This document shows, in pieces, positions 41,900 through 53,342 of a DNA stretch of 64,000 bases. Source of the DNA: Ciona savignyi (Eukaryota; Chordata; Ascidiacea; Phlebobranchia; Cionidae); contig CH002714.1 in NCBI GenBank assembly GCA_000149265.1, forward strand, positions 1,538,796-1,602,795. Reading direction: 5' to 3'. Numbering within the stretch: position 1 is the stretch's first letter; each line of letters starts with the position of its first letter. The notes under the pieces were generated by a model, which saw only the letters and a list, made by a program, of their open reading frames with translations, was not told where the DNA came from and did no database searches. The translations under genes and the position numbers were made by a program.

Positions 41900-43796
41900 G
41901 CTTCTTTTCAAGCGCTGTAGTGAAATAAGGCTAAATTCCCAAAACAGTCCGATTTATTTTTTAATGGTTTCAGGAAATTCCCCTGGGTTTAGTAGATAAG
42001 TTTCTGTTTTTATAAGTGACTTATGTTATGGAACAATTTTTAAAGTTTTAATCTGATTTGTAGACTGCTTATTAAAGATGTCAGTGCGATATGGCATGGC
42101 TGTTACAATCGTAACTCAAGAACATATCTTCGTTTTCAAGGAAATTTACCTAAGTATATGTTTTGTATTTTTTAATTGGCACAGAGTGTCTAATGGTCTA
42201 ACATTTCACTGAATCTGATCAAAATTAGAGCAGCCGTTCAAGCGCTATGCCCCCAAAAGCTAATTTATTAGAAAAAAAACGTTTTGGTTTTTAACGTCTT
42301 ATGGGGGTTCCCCTGGATTCATTACCCAAAATTTTGGTTTCTGCATATCTAAACTCATGTTGTCTATAACAAATACCAAAGTTTGATTGCGATTCCATTA
42401 ATCCTTTTGGTAGATGTCGGGGCGACATGGCATGCTTGTCACAATCATGATTTGAGAACATATGCCTATTTTTCGGGTATTTCCTTAGGTAATTTTATTA
42501 TTTCTTCCAAGTGTTAAATCAGTGACTAATGCACTTACATTCCATGAAATCTGATTCAAATTGTAACTGCCGTTCAAGCGCTATGCCTAAAAAAAGCTAT
42601 TTTTTTAGAAAAAAATAGCGTTTTGGTTTTTAACATCCCAGGGGAATTCCCCTTGATTTACTACCCAAAATTTTAGTTTCTGTATATCTAAACCATGTTG
42701 TCTAAAAATGTCCAATTTTCATTGCGATTCCATTACTCCTTCTGGTAGATGTTGAGGCGACATGGCATGCCTGTCACAATCATGATTTCAGTACAAAATC
42801 GAATTTTTTAGGGTATTTCTCTAGGTAATTTTTTTATTTTTTTTAAGTGTTAAATCAGTCACTAACACACTTTCTTTTTACCAAATATGATTCAAATTAG
42901 AGCAGCCGTTCAAGCGCTATGCCACAAAAAGCTAATTTTTTCATAAAAAATACCGTTTTGGTTTTTAACCTCTCAGGGGAATTCCCCTTGATTTAATACC
43001 CAAAATTTTGGTTTCTGCATATCTAGATCATGTTGTCTAACGAATGACTAAGTTTCATTACGATTCGATTATTTCTTCTGGTAGATGTCGGGGCGACATA
43101 GCATGCCTGTCACAATTATCATTTAACAACAGAAGTTTAATTTTTAGGGTATTTCTCTAGGAATTTTTTTTATTTCTTTTAAGTGTTAAATCAGTGACTA
43201 GTGCACTAACATTCCCCAAAATTAGATTTAAATTGGAGCAGCCGTTCAAGCGCTATGGTCTAAAAAGCTAATTTTTTAGAAAAAAATGACCGTTTTGGTT
43301 TTTAACGTCCAAAGGGAATTCCCCTAAATTTATTACCCAAAATTATGGTTTCTGCATATCTAGGCCATGTTGTCTACAAAATCACCAAGTTTCATTGCGA
43401 TTCCATTATTCCTTCTGATAGATGTCGGGGCGCCAAGCCATGCCTGTTACAATTATCATTTAACAGCAAAAGTTTAATTTTTAGGGTATTTCCCTAGGTA
43501 ATTATTTTATTTCTTTTAAGTGTTAAATCAGTGACTAGTGCACTAACATTCCACCAAATTTGATTCAAATTGAAGTAGCTGTTCAATCGCTATGGCCTAA
43601 AAAGCTATTTTTTTAGAAAAAAATGACCGTTTTGGTTTTTAACGTCCAAGGGGAATTCCCCTAAATTTATTACCCAAAATTTTGGTTTCTGCATATCTAG
43701 GCCATGTTGTCTACAAAATCACCAAGTTTCATTGCGATTCCATTATTCCTTCTGGTAGATGTCGGGGCGCCATGCCATGCCTGTCAAGCGTTTGAC
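41900..43796. repeat. Tandem array of a 336-bp unit, about 5.7 copies
   Basis: The word CCGTTCAAGCGCTATG recurs at 42234, 42570, 42906, 43242 and (as CTGTTCAATCGC) 43579, i.e. every 336-337 bases; a diverged copy starts near 41904. Other shared words: CGTTTTGGTTTTTAAC, GGGGAATTCCCCT, ATTACCCAAAATTTTGGTTTCTGCATA, GGTAGATGTCGGGGCGAC. The last two full units are most alike. No conserved open frame, so this is satellite-like DNA. Confidence 0.9.
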
Positions 43797-43842
43797 GAAG
43801 AAAAAAAAAAAAAAAAAGAAAAAAAAAAAAAGAAAAAAAAAA
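43797..43842. repeat. A-rich purine tract ending the satellite array
   Basis: About 46 bases of nearly pure A with three G interruptions directly follow the truncated last unit. The lysine-rich open frame here is a by-product. Confidence 0.85.
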
Positions 43843-43860
43843 CGGACAAAAACAATATGT

Positions 43861-43882
43861 GTCCCATTTTTTCAAATGGGAC
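43861..43882. repeat. Perfect 9-bp hairpin
   Basis: GTCCCATTT, loop TTTC, AAATGGGAC. It lies between the A tract and the TTL-like gene. Possibly the remains of the array border; no function is inferred. Confidence 0.6.
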
Positions 43883-43975
43883 CCATAATAAAATACTAAG
43901 AGTACTAATTAAACTGAGAAAGAAATATAAATTTGTTTAACTAGGTACAATAACAAAACGTTAAGATTTAATAAT

Positions 43976-46109
43976 ATGATGCAAAATAAAGAAATAACTA
44001 AAACAACACTTAATATAAAACAAGCGTATCCTTGTACAACCGAAATTTTAAAGCGGGTGGCTGATCAATTTGGTTGGGAAGTAACGACGGAAGATCGCGA
44101 AGGTTTGATTATGTGAAACGATATTCTCAAAACATACCATATTATTTTGGAGATAATCTTGATATTTAAATGGTTTTAGAAAGATCTGGGGAACAGTTAA
44201 TATACTGGGGAGATGTACAGAAGATTGATTATGTAAATAAGCAGTTCTTTGACAAGCCCGGGTCTTTCATCATCAACTACTTCCACGGATTCGTCGCCGT
44301 TGAAAAGAAGGTATTTTGAAATGTCGATGTTATTTTGACACGTCTTGCATAAAATAATAAAATGAACTATTTATTTAGATAGACCATGCTATTGCACTTC
44401 GAACAATGACCCTACTATTTCCGAAGCACTTTGATTTCTTTCTGAAGACTTGGATATATCCGCAAGAATATAAATCACTTTCGTTGGAAACACTACTGCA
44501 TGGTTAGATACCTCTTCAACAACAGCGTTTTACAAATTAAATATATAATATTTTTTTATATAAATATATAACAGAGAAAAAAATTGATGGAGGGTTTCCC
44601 CGATTTATATTCAAACCTGACGAAGAAAGTCGCGCAAATGGAATTGAATTATTTGAAGATACCGTTTCCATATTTGATAAAGTAGGAGCGAAAGCTGGAG
44701 TAATACAGGTAATCAATCGATTTTTAAATGAACTGTAGTACATTTGGTAAGACTTAATTATACTAACCCTCTTCTGTTTTAGACTTACCTAAACAACCCT
44801 CTACTTTGGGATGGCTACAAATTTGACATACGTTCCCACTTCGTTGTTACTAGTTTGCAGCCTTTACAGATATACTATTCCCCGGTAAGATTGTGTGATT
44901 TTCTATTAGTTATAGAGCGCGTGGTCAACCAATTTTTCTTTATATAGAGAACAATGATTCGTGTGTGCACGGAGAAATTCGGTTCTACCAGCAAACAAAA
45001 GAAAATGCAACACATAACGAATATATGTTTTAATGTTTCGAACACTGAAGATGAAACATCGTTCACACGCGACGAATCGGAACTGCAAGAGGTTGAAACA
45101 AAATACTTGTTTTAAAGAACTATTAACAACTTACTTGTTGCAACTTAATTTGTTGTTTGTGAAACTCTAATTAATAGGAAAGGTACAAACAATTGTATAA
45201 GCCTTTATCGAAATTGTTTTTATCGAAAACAGATGTTGAATCAGAAAGGTTACAAATGGGCGGATATTGAACGTAAGTTAGTATGTTGCTGCATTAAAGC
45301 TATAATTGCTGTAGTTCCGGACTTGATCGTCTGGCAGAATGCGGTGGATATCAAAGATAGGGCGAGGTAAATGTACACATATTATCAACGTCCACAGAAA
45401 CAACAGATCTACCTAAATTTTGTTTCCCAGGTGTTTTCAAGTTATTGGAACTGATGCAATCATAACAAACGACATGGAAATAAAGTTTATAGAAATGAAT
45501 GATCCACTGCTAGGAACATACTTGGAAAAAGAAGAATATGGGAAAACGGTGAAACTTCATCTGCCTGTTTTTGAAAGGGTAGGGTCATACGTTTTTGTCT
45601 GTTGTGTATTTTTAACTGTCGATCTTTATAAAGACATCGGTTCCGCTGATTGAAGATACTCTTAAACTGGTGACACACATTGACGGAGGTGATGAAGGCT
45701 GTCTCAAGAGAGTGTTCCCGCCACAGGAAGCACAAACATACTACACTGAAGACGAATACACACGTTTAGTAAACGATGACATCTTTATTGTATGCAAAGT
45801 TGCCGAATTATTCAACAAATTTAACAAGAAAAAAGTTTGACAATTGACATCAGCTCTTTTCTATCAATGATGCTAGCGACAAGTATTTTTGACGAAAAAG
45901 CCTCATTCGATGCATCTGTTATATTCAAAGAAAAACAGAAATTTTGGAAGACATACACACATTACTCCACTGATCTTGCTCGGTGTAATTACGAGGAAGA
46001 GCTTTCCTTTCAAGGATTTGTAGATGTCTTGCTGGAGTTGTGCAAACACCTTAACGGAACAGACCAGTTGATCGATAAGGTTATACGTTTTCTGGATTCT
46101 TATCAGTAA
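43976..46109 (+). CDS. Divergent tubulin-tyrosine-ligase-like (TTLL family) protein
   Basis: Exons: 43976-44102, 44180-44310, 44379-44502, 44575-44708, 44783-44884, 44948-45091, 45233-45366, 45431-45578, then from 45634. Phases join to exon 9, which reaches TGA at 45838-45840 (416 residues). Family evidence: FIFKPDEESRANGIELFED (ATP-grasp lysine), GVIQTYLNNPLLWDGYKFDIRSH, VTSLQPLQIYY, HITNICFN (family HLTN) and CFQVIGTDAIITNDMEIKFIEMN (family CFELLGFDI...LLEVN). TTLL enzymes add Tyr, Glu or Gly to tubulin tails using ATP. Family residues are altered here (SRANG for SRGKGI; RTMIRVCTEKF for the usual GLARFATEKY), so activity is uncertain. An open frame 45837-46109 (SFLSMMLATSIFDEKASF...) probably holds the true C-terminus, but exon 9 joins it only through an unusual donor (45758, GTTTAG) or if a base is missing in the AAAAAA run. 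Confidence 0.8.
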
Positions 46110-46196
46110 CTGGTAGTTTCATACAACTTATTATGGAGCTGAACGGAGAAAAAATTCTATCCCAATTGATGCACATATATCAAAAAATGCTAAAAA

Positions 46197-46202
46197 ATAA
46201 AG
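46197..46202 (+). terminator. Poly(A) signal of the TTL-like gene
   Basis: AATAAA 88 bases after the stop at 46107-46109. Its position supports inclusion of the downstream frame in the transcript. Confidence 0.5.
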
Positions 46203-47784
46203 CTATAATGCTATCGGTGTCAAAAAATGTTTAAATACACGAAAGTCTTTCTTTATTTTGTGCTAATACATTAGCTAGTATAATTATTTTCACAATAAAT
46301 ATGAAGTGTTAGATGGATGATATTTACACATGACATTTGTGAATTGTTTAAACTGTGCGAGCTGTGGGCGAAACTTGGCCCAGTAAATATCACTTTCCGT
46401 AGATAGATGAGTCCTCACGTTTGTTTCGAGCAAAGTTTTTGATACAGACCTACTTTTGTTTTAAAATATTTTGGAATTTTATAATTATAGAATTTTTTGG
46501 TCTACATTTTCATTTACATTCAAACTTTACGTTACATAGTAACTAAACTAATCAATACCAGGTGTAGCTAACAAAATAGGTGCTGGATTGCCCCTGTCAC
46601 ATTACAGAATCAAAGTTTAAAAACAAAAACGAAAAATAAGTACAAATATACAATCTTCAGGAAAAAACATTTTGTTACATCGTTGTGTTGGAATGATATT
46701 CATTAAATGCAAATCGTCAAATTAAAAATACTGTGTATGGATAGCAGCTTAATAAAACAACTGTTTACATGCAATGACATTTACGGCAAAACCGACAAAA
46801 GTTAAAAGTTTTAGGTTATAGTCATTTAGGTTATAGATTCTAGCTTAGCTCGATAGTGGCCTCGTGGGCGTGATAAAACGTTGAAATGTAAAGCCCCCCA
46901 TCGAGCTTCGGAAATGTAGCGCCAGTCGGCATTCCATCATTGGGATAAATCTTTTGTGCTAAAGTATATTATTGTTTAATTTAACTTATTGTAATATCAG
47001 TGTTATCTATTCTTATGATGGCTAATAAAATAGTACTATTAAGTGGCCCATACGTATGATGTAAAATGAAATATTTATTTTCACTGATTACCCGTGTTGT
47101 GGTAAGATAAAAATTGACATATCATACCTGAATGCAAATCAAAATACTTCAGCTTTTGTTTTCCCGTTGTATTTGAGTCACCAATATATTCATCCCTGGC
47201 GTTATAACAATATTCACTGTTATTAAATAAAGTTTCTTTTTAAAAATAATTTTTAAGTTATTCAAGCGGTTTAATAAAAAAAATCCATTTCACCACAAAG
47301 GTATCATCATATCAGTTTGTAAAATTTAAAACAATAAAAAAAACTTTAAAAATATTCTGTGATACTATGATAGCTTATTTGAAATGGAAATACAGAAGTG
47401 TAAGGACAAAAAGCTAACAACGCAGTACACCGTTTAACGCGACAAAAAACAGAAGTTCTAACCAAGAAAAGCCATTATTTCATTTAAAGTGTAGTTATTT
47501 CTGTGTGTTTATTTTGGCTGAAGTTTGATTATATATCCCGAATAAAAAATCGTTGAACGAAGATTTGTTTTTATTTAATTATTATAACATCATTGACTTA
47601 GCAACTGCACCAGAGAATATAGAGGTGTTTTATTAACTAAAGTTGTACTTGTTGCTATTCTGTTTAATCGTCCAAATAATGATCTTTATTAAACCAAATT
47701 AGTAAAGATTTATGATCCAGTTAAAAAAATAGTTTCAAAATGTAAAAGTTTGAATAAATTTATAAATTATCCGCAATTGGATGC
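46203..47784. other. Intergenic spacer between two convergent genes
   Basis: Very AT-rich, with no supported exon. An inverted pair AGCTCGAT/ATCGAGCT near 46856-46905 brackets a CG-richer block that may belong to another, unidentified short repeat. Confidence 0.5.
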
Positions 47785-47790
47785 TTTATT
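47785..47790 (-). terminator. Poly(A) signal of the WSC gene
   Basis: AATAAA on the minus strand, 44 bases after the stop; a second AATAAA lies at about 47798-47803. Their closeness supports ending the protein at 47834 and not splicing at the GTAAGA that overlaps the stop. Confidence 0.55.
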
Positions 47791-47833
47791 TGTCACATTT
47801 ATTTTATGTGTACCAACAATATAGGCTAACTTC

Positions 47834-50729
47834 TTACCTGCAACAAATATAAAACAAAATACAGGATACAATAAGCAGGGTCAACATGACCAGTACAAAA
47901 GCAATGATAAATCCAACCATAGTACGTGCGTAGCCATCTATATAAAATGTGAATTAAAATTCAGCAGACATATCATATATATATTAAAGTTTATTTTTTG
48001 TTTTTTTTTATTAGAGAAGAATAGCACAGTAGGCAAAACACGTGAGAAAAATAAAGTCCGCCCAGTTAGTCTAGTGGTTTAGTGCGACGCCTTTCAGTCG
48101 ATAGGTTGTAGTTTGGAAACTGGTCGCTAGGTATACGTTGTGTCCTTGTGCAAGACACTAGCGGAATATTGGGTTGCGCCAAATTAAAGAAATACAATAC
48201 AATAGACGATTGCCCGTGTGTTTTTCCATTCACGGGGATAAACATGAATATCCTATCCAATAGTGGCTGTTAAACAATGCATTATATATATCACAGCATT
48301 TTAAATAAACCTGCCATAAACGACTAGCGAGCGATCAGTTCAGAAATTGCACTCTTCGACCGAAAGGCGGAACACTCACATACCAAACTTTTAGCCTCAT
48401 ATACAGCCAAATACTTACGCTCGGTGGAATAACCGAGATGACAATTCGGATCTTCAGTGTTTTGAATAGCCAACAACAAAAGCATTTTGGTTCCGGTGCT
48501 GGTACTTGTTTTGCTGTACTTGTTATCAATAGTAGTTGGGCTAAATTCTGATTTTTATGATTTCAGTTAGGTTTTTAAATAATTTAGCTACAAATTGAAA
48601 TAATAAATAAGATAAAACTACTAGTTTATAATTGATTGTCAAGAGTTTTACTTAGTTTATGCTCTTTAGACGATGTTGCACTTGTCTCCAAATGCGTTTT
48701 TCGGGTAGTTTCCAAACTCTGTGTAGTTTTAGTAAAACTAGCTTTAGGAGTTTGCATCGTGAAACTAGATTTTAAATTCATTGACGTGTTTTGTGCACGG
48801 CTTCCTGAAACATATTAGAAAACTTATGTTAAAATTTGCCTTTGAAAATGTTTTACGAAATTATGTACACTTTAATCATTTAACATTCGGGCCATTAGAA
48901 TAAAAAACCTTATCTAAAAATTAAATATAGTAACTTACATTAGAAGAAATTTTTAATGAAATTCAATATAGTATTATCGTACTTAGCTTCACTGTGGGAC
49001 AGTCCTGAAAACCAGTAAATGAAAACAAACTTTCCGCAAACACCAAATTATTTGACTGCATCCCATATTTGCTCAGTATATGACAATGTGTTCCATTGAA
49101 TGACCAGAGACCGCAATCTTGCACAATTTTGCAGTTCTTGGTACAATTCTTTAGAGAAGAGTCTATATTTAGAGAAAAGAAACACGTTTGTTGTCTGGTT
49201 TTAAAAGCTACAAAATTAAAAAAATAAAATATGATATTACCAGATAACACCTGGTGATCAAAGTTGTCATAGTTCATAAGGGAAAACCGGCCTAAAATGC
49301 ACATTTCATCGTTGCGGGTGGATCCTGTTGTAAGTAATAAATAATAACCGATTTACAATACACGTTATGCTTTCCTACCAGTTCGATATAATGCGCTAGC
49401 ATTGCCTCTCTGTTGACATTCTGATGCGTTAACAATGCGTTGCTCGTGCAAACCAAAATCGTTGCCACACCAGCATTCGCCAAAATTCTACAAAATAATC
49501 TTTAAATTTATAATTCACGAAAAGTTCCACATTTGTATATCGAATTTGCTCGAACAATATAAAATAAAAATAGATAAGTTTTACGGGGTACCTATCAGGT
49601 TGCTATAAGATTGTCAAGTTATAAATAATGCATTATTACTTGTAATCCGGCATACGGCTTGTTTTGTCGAAGGCATTTCCACGTACATGTACTCACTCGC
49701 TTGTTATGCTTGCTTACTCGAGTCGTTAGATCAGAAAAATGCTTTCGCACCTCGAAGCAACCGATGAAACCTAATTTGTACCGAGTGTTGAACGCACATT
49801 TGTAAGAAGTTATAACAGCCAAACTCACCGGTTCCACATGTTTTGCTCATGATAGACGAGCCCGGCATGTATGAAATACTGATGTTAGCAACTGGTGTAT
49901 TCTCGAACACATGGAAGCACCGATCCTCGGCAGATCCGTTTTTAGGAAGAAAACTCCATAAAATACAAGTTCGATCGAATAAACAACTTTCCTAATGATG
50001 TACAGTAAAATGTGTAATTAATTGTTGCGATAGTATTCTGGTTAAATGTCCGTCTGATGTGGTCAATGCAGAACAGGTTATAGGATAGATTGATCCCGAC
50101 AACCTTTTTGTGCGGCTGTGTCCATGTAGTTGGAAGTCACTTATTGGCGGTCTGTGATTCTACAGTGAATTAATATGAATTGACCACAGTGAATTACGAA
50201 TCGAGAGTAAACAGTGAATTAATATGAATCGATCACATACAATGCAATACCAAATAAGGAGTAAAGTGCAATAGTTCGGGCAAAAAACAAACAAAGTTTA
50301 TAAGTAATCAGTCAAATTGCGAAATACCTGACAATCTTGGTGTATGTTTTTATGAAGTATTCCAAAAACAGGGTGCCCTATTAAATAATAATCTTTCTTT
50401 GTAGAGAAACAATTCTTGGAGTTTTTTTGACAATTTTGGGAATGACCATAGCACGACCACCCGTTCAATACATCACCCATATCTAGGTGAAATGTCATAT
50501 CGATTACCATATCAACCTAATACTGAAATACTAACCTTGAAGAATTGGTGGTGCATCTTTATTTTTTACAATTAGATGCGAATGTCGCCCACCATTCTTT
50601 GCAGCAACCGAATCTTTAATGTAAAAATGATCTAGTGAAATCCAATTATGCTTAAAGGCTGTTTAACTTACATGCCGAAAGAATTGAAGTCCAAACTACA
50701 ACTATTTTAAATATCTGCATTGCAAACAT
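47834..50729 (-). CDS. WSC-domain type I membrane protein with PAN-like modules
   Basis: Exons on -: 50729-50672, 50613-50570, 50516-50328, 49991-49829, 49770-49640, 49487-49379, 49324-49251, 49148-48983, 48804-48652, 48547-48419, 47937-47834; phases join to 439 residues. Seen: signal peptide MFAMQIFKIVVVWTSILSA; a PAN/apple-like module split over exons 3-4 (HQDCQESC, CILWSF, DRCFHV); a WSC domain over exons 5-7 (GFIGCF, CTWKCLRQNKPYAGLQ, FGECWCGNDFG, ECQQRG); a second PAN-like module (NCTKNCK, CGLWSFNGTHC); Ser/Thr-rich stalk (exons 9-10); one transmembrane helix (about 411-436) and only FYICCR-type residues inside. WSC domains are taken to bind carbohydrate, so a cell-surface glycan or matrix receptor is an inference. 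Exon 2's donor (ATT|GTAAAA) was chosen by phase; the longer exon ending at CAAG|GTTAGT would put a stop in exon 3. Confidence 0.8.
48055..48259 (+). mobile_element. tRNA-derived SINE in the last intron of the WSC gene
   Basis: Head AGTCCGCCCAGTTAGTCTAG, then TGTGTCCTTGTGCAAGACAC, GCGCCAAATTAAAGAAATAC, GACGATTGCCCGTGTG and tail CATGAATATCCTATCC. It is internally shortened, lacking most of the TAGCTCCGGTAACC block, and opposite in strand to the gene. Confidence 0.82.
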
Positions 50730-52840
50730 CACTATACTCTGTTCTCCCACTTATTTATATAGGCCTACCGTGTATTTTTGTACATTCTCGTTGTTTTAGA
50801 AATTTGAATGCCTTATTTAGAATTTAAGCACCAGCTACGCATAATGGGTGTCGCAGTCAGGCAAATTTAAATCGGTCAAATGAGCGCTCACTTTTCTGGA
50901 AAATATTTAGGATATATCGGGTAAACAGGAAACACTCTTTAGGTATATACCGTGTATTATGTGATTATGTGTAATGGTAGACACTAAAGCTTAGTACGCC
51001 ACAAACTCATGGGTTGTGCGGGTCATATAAGATGACCTTTTAAGATCATCATGCTTTCAAAGAATACGCATAGGTTAGGCTAATGTGGAATCTTTAAAGC
51101 CACTTTGTAATACAAAGTTTCCAGTAGTATTGATTATTTGTATGCTAACGTTGGTGGCAAAAAAGGTCTCGCCTAACTATTTCAAATTATAGACTATCGA
51201 TTGCGACTCGACTGTTAAATTAAAATCGAAGCATGTGTTAAGAGTCATTAGATGACATTCTTTACTCATATGCAGGGTATTATACATTTACTATTAAAAT
51301 GACTGAGAATAAATTAAATATGTTGCAACCGACTACTTAAAGGTGTTTGACATTCTTTTGTTTGGTACCAGCAGCTATACTCTATTAAATAAAAATTCAA
51401 TGCAATGTTATCGGGTAACTGGTATCATAAGGGGGTTATTTAATTAGGTTAAAACTTTTAGAAATCCTAACTGACACGCTCTTATTTTGCAATGACGTTT
51501 AATTTTACAAAAACCAACTCTAAGGGGAGTTTCCGCTGCCGAAAAAAATGTCAAAGAGGACTATTTTGAAACATTTTTTGGCGTTATCGTCAATACTTCC
51601 AGATTGGAAAGGAATATATTTACCTAACTGAAATTAAAATTACCTAGTTTACCCAGGGAAATCCGCCAAATCAAAATATGCATAACCAATCATAAATACA
51701 ACTCAATTACGCCTGGGTGGATGAGGTGGAAACACAAAACTGAAATAAATAAATACAGAATGTAATACGAACAAAACAGATGCGTATTACCCACATCTCT
51801 ATTTAACCCTTTTTAGGAAATTCCCATTTATTCAATTCCACTTAAACTAGTGATCTGTCATATTTACGCTTTATATAATATGTCAATCGAGTTAAATATT
51901 CTGGTGGTATTAGCTAATGTGGTTTGAATCCACACTAAACATTTCTGGGTAAATCGCGTCAGGGAAATTTCCGAGAGATCCAAGATTATAAGCACGGCGG
52001 CCGTTTTGCAAATGTTCGGCACTGCTGGTTATTATATAGATGGCGTATAACCAATTTAAGACTTCTATGCGCAACAGGATGTGACGAGTGGTCCCCTTTA
52101 TAAGTCATTGTTATTAAACGAGTGTTTTGTTGGAGTAACAATGGTGGTGATTCCCCATTTTTTTGGTTAAAAGCAGCATGGGCTATAGGCTGCGCGCCGG
52201 TGTTCTAGTTAACCTGTATTTAGTAATAGTGGAGCCGTGCTTTTTAAAATAAAGGTGTTAATTGTGCATCTGCTGGCTGTTTTGTTAAACAAAATGTTTT
52301 CGATGTACGAAAGGGTATGTGGTCAAATTGTAGAAACAAATACTTAGTTAAACGTCTCCTATAATATCCAATATTTCAAAACTGGTATGGATTATTACAT
52401 TTATATTGTAATGAGAGTTGTAGGTGAATAAAATAAACGTACAATAGCACAAACGGACTCTACATACCGCAAGTTATCTTCGAAAACCGTTAAAAAATTG
52501 TAACTTAACACACTACTACCACGTAAATAAATCAGCCAAACACTTAAAACCATTACAAATCGATGGGGATTTACAAACAAAAAATATTTAGATATACCAT
52601 TTCCACCATGAACAATTGTTAGGAAAACACCCAACACTTGAATCGTACGCAAATCATTGATAAATGTGTTTTAACACCCCATAATGAAGTAAACAAATTA
52701 AGTTAAAGTTACATTTTTAAGTTAATAGGTACTAAATATGCAGTGGCAAACAGTGGATAAATGACGCCATGGAAATTCTAAGCATGCCTAAGAATATAAG
52801 CATGTGCATCATTTTCTCGAATTTGTAGGTATTTAATTGT
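50730..52840. other. Spacer without a supported gene
   Basis: The only sizeable frame (52401-52652, minus) has no motif or splice partner. Nothing else recognisable. Confidence 0.5.
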
Positions 52841-52850
52841 CGATATATTC

Positions 52851-53146
52851 GGTGACCAGTCAACTGAACCCCTTACAACTGAACCCCTTACAACTGAGCC
52901 CCTACAACTGAACCCCTTTACAACTGAACCCCTTTTAACCGAACGCTTTTAATTGAAAAGGGGATTCAGTTGTAAAGAGGTTCAATTAAAATGGGTTCAG
53001 TTGTAAAGGGGTTCAGTTTAAAGGGGTTCAGTTAAAAGGAGTTCAGTTGTAAGGGGCTTAATTGTAGGGGTTCAGTTGTAAAGGGTTCAGTTGTAAGGGT
53101 TCAGTTGTAAGGGGTTCAGTTGTAAAGGGTTCAGTTGTCATGGAAC
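52851..53146. mobile_element. Foldback element built of inverted tandem repeats
   Basis: Five copies of a 15-17-base unit CAACTGAACCCCTTTA are followed, after a short centre near 52950, by about eleven copies of its reverse complement TAAAGGGGTTCAGTTG. The outermost ends (GGTGACCAGTCAACTGAACC, and inverted GTTCCATGACAACTGAACCC) are similar. A 10-base direct repeat CGATATATTC flanks it (52841-52850 and 53147-53156), a plausible target duplication. Tandem-repeat arms and a 9-11-base duplication are features of Foldback/Mutator-type elements. No coding capacity. Confidence 0.75.
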
Positions 53147-53342
53147 CGATATATTCAAGCCTAGAACTAAAATCCTTTAAACGATTTTTAAGTTTAGTTA
53201 AACGGCAAACTTACATTTTTTGTGAATTTAAGTCAAGAATATAGAAAACGTTTAGCCATTCAGTATATAAGGCCTAAGATTTGATATAACTTAAAATTAA
53301 AGGTACATACTTTAATCTAAAGAAAAAGCTTTTTAAAAACAA

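Larger units (their letters stand above)
34208..43975. other. Gene desert with SINEs and satellite
   Basis: About 9.8 kb without a supportable exon. Contents: SINE copies at 36244, 39213 and 40332 and a 3' SINE fragment at about 36005-36062, a direct repeat GTAATAGGTTGCTAATATGA near 34724 and 34760, a small hairpin GATTCCCG/CGGGAATC near 38896-38919, and the 336-bp tandem array at 41900-43796. Open frames are 60-80 codons and carry no motifs. Regulatory sequence may be present but cannot be read by eye. Confidence 0.6.

Noticed and set aside
41900-43796. Regular repeats as a possible CRISPR array
   Set aside because: Unit is 336 bases with no unique spacers, in animal DNA; it is a satellite.
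43704-43940. Lysine-rich plus-strand frame
   Set aside because: Made of the end of the satellite unit and the A-rich tract; no splice partner.
45182-45256. Longer version of TTL-like exon 7 starting after an upstream AG at 45178
   Set aside because: It reads well for some codons but hits TGA in GGATATTGA; the acceptor at 45232 gives an open, in-phase exon.
50157-50240. Two to three copies of ACAGTGAATTAATATGAAT
   Set aside because: Short local duplication in an intron of the WSC gene; no further structure found.
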